From the NCBI GenBank assembly GCA_937973635.1, contig CALJJZ010000025.1, positions 1 through 58,659 on the forward strand: DNA of 58,659 nt, in the 5' to 3' direction. The position numbers and the translations under genes are program-made. The notes below the pieces were generated by a model. It was not told the DNA's origin. It saw only the letters and a list, made by a program, of their open reading frames with translations, and did not search any database. Origin of the DNA: an uncultured Bacillota bacterium. Its GTDB lineage: Bacteria; Bacillota; Dethiobacteria; DTU022; UBA8154. This document shows, piece by piece, positions 54,037 to 58,659 of this stretch (positions are counted from its first letter, which is position 1; each line of letters starts with the position of its first letter).

Positions 54037-55062
54037 CTAGAAACCCTGCAGGCAGGGGAGATTTTCTCCCCAGTAATTGCGCACCGCCTCCGGCAGGGCC
54101 TGCACCCCTTCTGCGGAAAGCCGCACCGTGTAGAAGCCGGCCTTCTGCGGGCAGCCGGTGAGGCAGAGCTTTACCTCCTGCCCCGGCGCCACGGGCGTGC
54201 GGCAGTAGTACCAGTAGCCGTCGGCCGCATTGTACTCCCAGGCAAAGGCGCAGTCGCACGGGGACCAGCTTACCCCCGCCTCTGCGGCCGCAGGCCCCTC
54301 TCCCACCACTATGGCGTGGGCAGCGAGGTAAAGCGTAGAGGCGCCGGCCCAGTCGTAGCTGCGCCCTTTAAGGGCCCCGGCCGGGTACATCCCTTGCAGG
54401 GGGAGGGCAAAGGTGTACGTATCCAGCAGCGGGTCGAGCCCGGCGGTAAAGGGGAAGCGCCCCGACACGGGCTGCCCGCCCGGCGTTTGGGGAATGAGGG
54501 TCAAAGCGTCGGCCACAGCCAGGTGGAGCTCGGCCATCTGTCACCCGCCGCCGGTGGAGTAGCGGACGAAGAGAGAGGGGATGGAGCCGCTTAGGCCCTC
54601 CCAGACCTCCACCCTCCCCGCCTCAATGTGCTGCCCGACCAGCAGGCGCACGCACAGGGGGTTGTTTTCGCCGTAACTGCCCTTTCCTTTGGGGCAGGTA
54701 AAATACATGGCCCAGCTGCTTTGGCTGCCGACGAAGGGCGTCTCTTCGCCCCGGGCCGACTCAGCGGGACCGGTCTCCTGCAGGGTTTCCACCAGTTTGG
54801 CGCGCAGGAAGAGGCGTTTAGTACCGGTATTTTTCATCACCCAGCTAAAATCGCGGCAGCCTTCCTCCCCGCCGATTTCCCATTGGTATGCAGCGGGATC
54901 GGCCTCTTCCCCTGTGATCGCCAGGTCGAGGGTGCCCACGCGGAAAGCGGTTGTCTCCGGCAGCGTCTGCCGGGCGGTAAACCAGGCTGCAGTAGTGCCA
55001 ACAATGACCAGGATGGCAACCAGAAAAAGAGTAAACAGGGCGGCGGCTATTCTCAGTTTCAT
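54037..55062 (-). pseudogene. TasA-like secreted protein split by an in-frame TGA
   Basis: ATG 55062 (GAGGAGG upstream) opens a 173-codon frame: signal peptide MKLRIAAALFTLFLVAILVIVGTTAAWFT, then a TasA-like domain (DFSWVMKNTGTKRLFLRAKLV), ending at TGA 54543-54541 after VRYSTGGG. The same frame continues directly as QMAELHLAVADALTLIPQT and runs 166 more codons to 54037, with DTYTFALPL and LYLAAHAIVV. The junction GGG-stop-QMAELHLAV falls inside one domain where relatives carry GGW followed by a helix, so TGG to TGA is likely. No new ribosome-binding site precedes the second half. Confidence 0.8.
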
Positions 55063-55068
55063 TGCACA

Positions 55069-55848
55069 TCATGCCTCCTCGGAAAAGGATTCGCCCTTTG
55101 CTTTCAGCTTGCGTCCTTTCTCCTCTTCCCACTGGGCGGCCAGGCGGAAAAGGTTGCGCAGCTCAAAAACTAGAATTAATACCCCCGGAATAAAAACCAG
55201 GGTGATAATGCCCGTTTTGCTCTGACCGAAGCTCAGGAGGTAGCCGGCATAGGGAATGGTATAGACAACCTGCCCCACAATGTTTTCCGGGTAAACAGCC
55301 TGGTGATCATCAACCTGGTTGGCGTCGCCCCGGGTGGTGAAGCTGAGCGCCTCCCCGTAGCCATGCACAGCCATGACATGGTGGGTAGTAAGGTTGGCAC
55401 TGCCCCCTACGGAGCGGTAGGTAATAATATCCCCCGCAGTCACCTTTGCCGGATCTACAGGCCTGAGCAAAGCCAAGCTGCCCGCCTCGAAGGTCGGGGT
55501 CATGCTGCCGCCCTGCACGATGTACAACTGGTAACCGGCCAGGGAAGGCGACTCACCCGTAAAGCGGCTCTGCACCATGGTAAAAACAAGGAATACCATG
55601 GCACCTAGCAGCAGTGCAAAAAGGGTATTGCCCAGGAAGTTGGCCAGTCTCCTCAGCAAAGCAGTTTTTTTTCTTTCTGCCGCTTTGGCTGCCGCCGCCC
55701 CCTGCCGCCGGAGTTCCCAGCATTCCCCGCCGTTGTTTGCTGCAGATGCCGGAAGCCCGTTGTCGGCGCCTGCGTCTGTGCTCTTTTCCCTCACCGGGCA
55801 ACCTGGCTTTGCTTCACGCTTTATTGCTTCCATTTCCCGCACCTTCAT
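55069..55848 (-). CDS. sipW: Signal peptidase I, SipW type
   Basis: 259 residues. A long polar N-terminal extension (about 70 residues) precedes a membrane segment (LFALLLGAMVFLVFTMV), the catalytic serine in GGSMTPTF, and the histidine of the ER/archaeal type (TTHHVMAVHG) in place of the usual lysine; a second membrane segment follows (IITLVFIPGVLILVFELRNLF). SipW removes signal peptides of TasA and TapA in B. subtilis. Gene order, between a secreted protein and a TasA-like gene, copies tapA-sipW-tasA. Start may be ATG 55848 or 55833. Confidence 0.93.
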   Translation of the reverse strand: MKVREMEAIKREAKPGCPVREKSTDAGADNGLPASAANNGGECWELRRQGAAAAKAAERKKTALLRRLANFLGNTLFALLLGAMVFLVFTMVQSRFTGESPSLAGYQLYIVQGGSMTPTFEAGSLALLRPVDPAKVTAGDIITYRSVGGSANLTTHHVMAVHGYGEALSFTTRGDANQVDDHQAVYPENIVGQVVYTIPYAGYLLSFGQSKTGIITLVFIPGVLILVFELRNLFRLAAQWEEEKGRKLKAKGESFSEEA

Positions 55849-55852
55849 TCAG

Positions 55853-57181
55853 TTAATCAACTCCCGTGGGCTTCTCTGCCCCCGCAGTGTCTTCTGCTCC
55901 CCTTTCCCCGCAGTCGCCAGCTCCAGGAACTTTGCCGCCATCGCCATCGTCCCCGTCGTCTTCATCCCGGGAAACGCTTTCTTCCGCCCCTTTGTCTTCC
56001 TCTTCTTCCTCCTTGCCGGAGGCCAGAGCTTCCAGATGGGGCGGCGCTGCTGCAGTTTCAGCCGTTTCAGCACAGGAGTTTTCATCCATTCCCCCCGTGT
56101 CGCAGTTTTCCCCATCTTTTGCAGCTAACGGGGGCGTAGGCCCGGCTGTTGCCTGACCAGCCTGGCTCCCTCCATCCTCCTGCGCATCACCTTCCTCTCC
56201 GGGCAGGGGGACAGTAATTTCAAGCTGCGGACAGGGCTGGATATCAATCTCCCTGGCACCTGTAAGCAGGCGGCCCCGGTTTTCCACGCTAGCCTGCAAA
56301 AGTACTCTTTCGCCCACAGCCTGATACTCGGCCTGCACTTCACCCGTTTGTTCGTCTACGCTGACGCCGGCAGGGGCGCCATCCAGGGACCAGCTTGCCT
56401 CTGCCAGTATTTCGCCGTCCTCGTCTACAGCTATATATTTATGGCTTGCCATTTCTCCGGGAGCGACAAAAATAATAGCGGGGCCCACAATCGTTACCGT
56501 CTGCCGTACCGTATGCTTATGTTCCCATTCATTTTTCCCCATCAGATTAATATCCGTTTCACCGCTGAAAGCAAAGACAGTGCCGTCTTCCCTGTACCCT
56601 TCGCCGGAAACAGCCAGGGTAATATAAGGAGAAAGGGCAGGAGAAGCTTGGAACCAGCTCCAGATGGGCAGCAGCTCAAAAGAGGCCGCCAGGATTGCAC
56701 CGTCTCTTACTCCCTGCAGGGCAAAGATAAAACGGTCACCGTAATGCAGCTTTACAGAAGGAATAAAAAATTCTTCTACACGGAAATCCCTATCTTAAAT
56801 GACAATCAGGGCCTCCACGGTCTCCCCGGGCAGGGGTAAAGGCAGACCGCCTGAAAAAACGCCGTCGCCGCCATCCTGGGAGGTCTGCGCCGTTAGCCCT
56901 GTTCCACTGTCAGCATCAGAAGACGGCATTACTTCAACGGATACCCCTTCCTCTCGCTCCTGTTCCTCAAAAAGAAAGGGCCTGCTGAAAGAAAGACCAG
57001 CCGCAACGCTGCGCACTTCATCTTTCTGAAAAATGAAGAAAGTAAGGCCGGCCGACTCTCGGGGGCTTTCTGTAGCAAAATAGGCAAGGATCTGGGGCAC
57101 CCTGCCAACAACAACGAGCAGTAAAAAAGTAAGCAGCAGGGCCGCAAGTTTCCAGGCCAGCTTACGAATAATTTTTTTCAT
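55853..57181 (-). pseudogene. Large secreted protein in tapA position, split by an in-frame TAA
   Basis: ATG 57181 (AAGGAGGGAG upstream) starts MKKIIRKLAWKLAALLLTF with a signal peptide (GRVPQILAYFATES) and reads to TAA 56797-56795 after VEALIVI. The frame then continues without break as DRDFRVEEFFIPSVKLHYG through an Ig-like bacterial domain (VAPGEMASHKYIAVDEDGE, WSLDGAPAGVSVDEQTGEVQ) to a very acidic, low-complexity C-terminus at 55853. VEALIVI-stop-DRDFRVEE reads as one strand pair. The total would be about 442 residues. It sits where TapA is in B. subtilis, upstream of sipW, but does not resemble TapA closely. Confidence 0.7.
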
Positions 57182-57274
57182 TCTCTCCCTCCTTGCCCGT
57201 ATGCGCCGGTGCCGGCACAGGCGACGCTGCAGTTTCGTCATCTTCTCCACCTTATTCAGCCTTTATTTAGCCTT

Positions 57275-57547
57275 TTAAGCCTCTACACAATCGGCATGCC
57301 TTTGGTCTGACTTTTTTCCCCGTTCACCTTGCCAGGAGCGGGCAAGCTGGTCGGCCTCGGGCATCCCCGCCTCCTCCAGCGCCGCCTGGATAAGCATAAG
57401 CAGTTCCAGGCAACTCCGGAAGACCTTTTTCTTATCCCCCGCAAGCCAGTGGAGCTCGCCCTGCCAGCTGCTATGCTAGCAGAAAAGGATCTTGAGGTAA
57501 AAATCCTGGCTGCGCCCTCTCAAGGCGTTATAATTGCTCTCTTTCAT
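57275..57547 (-). pseudogene. Small unknown protein with an in-frame TAG
   Basis: From ATG 57547 the frame reads MKESNYNALRGRSQDFYLKILFC, TAG (57478-57476), then HSSWQGELHWLAGDKKKV, FRSCLELLMLIQAALEEAGM, PEADQLARSWQGERG, to a TAA at 57275. The second part has the composition of a helical protein. The frame is also open upstream to a TGA near 57628. No family is recognised and no strong ribosome-binding site is seen, so it may be a decayed gene. Confidence 0.4.
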
Positions 57548-57656
57548 CTGCCCAATCAGTCTTTTTCCCCGGCGGTAAGATCCAACAGCCGGTGTCAAAA
57601 GCTGGCTCGATCATATCACCACGTGAGTACAACGCCGTTTCATTGCTATTTCAGCT

Positions 57657-57685
57657 GCGTTACAACTGTATGATTATTTTGTCAA
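57657..57685 (-). promoter_or_regulatory. Possible promoter in the 57548-57745 gap
   Basis: A perfect TTGACA on the minus strand (57685-57680) has, at 17 bases, only TAACGC as -10. Weak; the gap holds no other recognised element. Confidence 0.25.
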
Positions 57686-57745
57686 TTTGTGTCGGCAGAC
57701 TCTCGCACACTGTGGATAAAATTTTGTGCAACGCCGCGGCAAAGT

Positions 57746-57777
57746 ACATAAAAAGCCGCCGCTTTTTTGGGCGGCGG
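57746..57777 (-). terminator. Intrinsic terminator after the BTAD regulator
   Basis: CCGCCGC/GCGGCGG stem (57771-57777 and 57756-57762), followed on the minus strand by CTTTTTATG. Confidence 0.85.
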
Positions 57778-57801
57778 TCCTTTGCCGTCGGGGAAAAGAT
57801 C

Positions 57802-58659
57802 TCAAGCAATTTCCAGCGGTAAACCGGGAAGGATACTGGCGCGCAGGTCCGTCCCCTTTTGCTGCTGCTCCCGTCTGTAGCGCTCACGGATCCTTTGCAG
57901 CATCTTTTTCATCTGGATGGTGCTCATACCCACAAGCAAAAGGACAAACTGGCTTTCTCCCAGCTTGCAGACTACGTCTCCCCGGCGCAAGTTGGCTAAA
58001 AGAATCTGCTCGAGCTGACCCGCCAGTTTTTGCCGTTCTGCCAGCGGCAGCAGCAGTAATCCATTTGTCGCCGGCATCAACATGACCACATGCACGCCTT
58101 TGTCCGATCTTTCCGCCCGCCGCAGTTCCAGCTTGTAAATAAACCGAAAGAAATCGGCTTCACAGTAAAAGGCCCCTCCGGCTTCGTCCGTTTCTTCCAG
58201 CAGCTGCCGTAGTCCGGTAAAGTCCGGGCAGGCGCTTTCGTCCGCCCTTGTGATGGCCAGGTAAACCTGTCGCAGGGCAAAGGATGGCCTGACACCGACC
58301 TCCCGGTAAAGGACCAGCGTGATGTATTCGTAATGGGCGCGTGCCTGGGCTGCCCTGTTCAGCTTAAACAGTGCCTCCAGGTAACGGAGGTGCAGTTCTT
58401 CTTCATACGGCTCGATCAGGAAAGCCTGTTCCAGTACATTGATAAGCTCGCTATAGCCGCCGGTAATGTCTTAAAATGTCTGTAAAAAGTAAAATAAGGC
58501 TTGGGCTTCAAAGGTGGCAATATCCCATAAACCACCGCCCCTGTAACGAAGGGACAGAAAGGAGCCCAGACCTATGTCCAGGATACCACCAAGTGCCCGT
58601 ATTGCACAAGCTATTTCAGACTTTTTTACTAACGGGATTAGTGAAAACAATGATGTAAA
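57802..58659 (-). pseudogene. BTAD-domain regulator with degenerate GGDEF-like end (partial, in-frame stop)
   Basis: The minus strand is open from the window edge to TAA 58473-58471 (62 codons, ending ALFYFLQTF) and then in the same frame for 222 codons to 57802. The second part has the bacterial transcriptional activator domain (NVLEQAFLIEPYEEELHLRY, ARAHYEYITLVLYREVGVRPSF), a linker, and about 95 residues (RRGDVVCKLGESQFVLLLVG) like a degenerate GGDEF domain. The expected N-terminal OmpR-type HTH would be beyond the window or missing. It probably controls the matrix cluster downstream. Whether the 62-codon upstream part belongs to the same protein is uncertain. Confidence 0.6.

Noticed and set aside
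54541-54543. TGA as a selenocysteine codon
   Set aside because: No SECIS-like hairpin was noticed after the codon, other nearby genes carry TAA and TAG at equivalent lesions, and relatives are expected to have tryptophan there.
57329-57673. Open frame of 114 codons on the plus strand
   Set aside because: It lies opposite a minus-strand frame with more protein-like composition, has no ribosome-binding site and no recognisable domain.
58476-58658. 60-codon plus-strand frame at the window edge
   Set aside because: No start signal or recognisable motif; the minus strand is open throughout and joins the BTAD frame.
1-58659. CRISPR arrays, insertion sequences, phage genes
   Set aside because: No regularly spaced repeats, transposase motifs or phage structural genes were seen; the only recombinase is the housekeeping XerC.

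Overview
The window reads as chromosomal DNA of an anaerobic, probably spore-forming clostridial Bacillota. Pointers are CodY, the clostridial/bacillar gene order dprA-topA-trmFO-xerC-hslV-hslU-codY, dnaG-rpoD next to a dGTPase gene, SipW/TasA-type secreted proteins, a SleB-like LysM hydrolase, O2/NO-defence proteins of strict anaerobes (Hcp, FprA, rubredoxin-fused flavin reductase), a carbon monoxide dehydrogenase remnant and strong AGGAGG ribosome-binding sites. A species cannot be named from the sequence. There are no rRNA genes, insertion sequences or CRISPR arrays. Most genes are on the minus strand.

Layout. 1-3 kb: an HD-domain protein with a zinc ribbon (cut by the edge), hcp and its likely Rrf2 regulator. 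3.1-3.9 kb: a deletion-scarred remnant of a cooS/oxidoreductase locus. 4.1-12.9 kb: mixed metabolism (pgi, SDR, proA, a frameshifted rarD, a PrcB-like lipoprotein, Gfo/Idh dehydrogenase, FAH hydrolase, sirtuin, bifunctional nuclease). 13.1-17 kb: cobT under a cobalamin riboswitch, a 46-residue membrane protein, and an fprA-hrb pair. 17-25.4 kb: the dprA-to-codY housekeeping operon. 25.5-30 kb: a radical-SAM aminomutase whose substrate residues indicate glutamate 2,3-aminomutase, then panDCB with a DUF2520 oxidoreductase. 30-36.6 kb: three tandem M42 aminopeptidases, a MetE-like protein and citramalate synthase. 36.7-45 kb: a LysM-SleB hydrolase, then a histidine kinase and sigma-54 activator next to a three-subunit molybdenum hydroxylase preceded by a -24/-12 promoter. 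45-49.7 kb: four tRNA genes, rpoD, dnaG with an attenuator-like leader, and dgt.

49.8-58.7 kb is the most unusual part: a matrix or surface-fibre locus on the minus strand. In transcription order it holds a BTAD regulator fragment, a small unknown gene, a large secreted protein in the position of tapA, sipW, a TasA-like protein, a c-di-GMP-I riboswitch, a second TasA-like protein, a TasA/beta-propeller chimera, an LPXTG-anchored TasA-like protein and a sortase. This suggests a wall-anchored, c-di-GMP-controlled version of the tapA-sipW-tasA system. Five reading frames here are each interrupted by one in-frame stop codon while the frame stays open on both sides. They are either recently inactivated, read through, or affected by sequence errors; this is the main point to resolve.

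All functional calls come from reading motifs and gene order; no database search was run.
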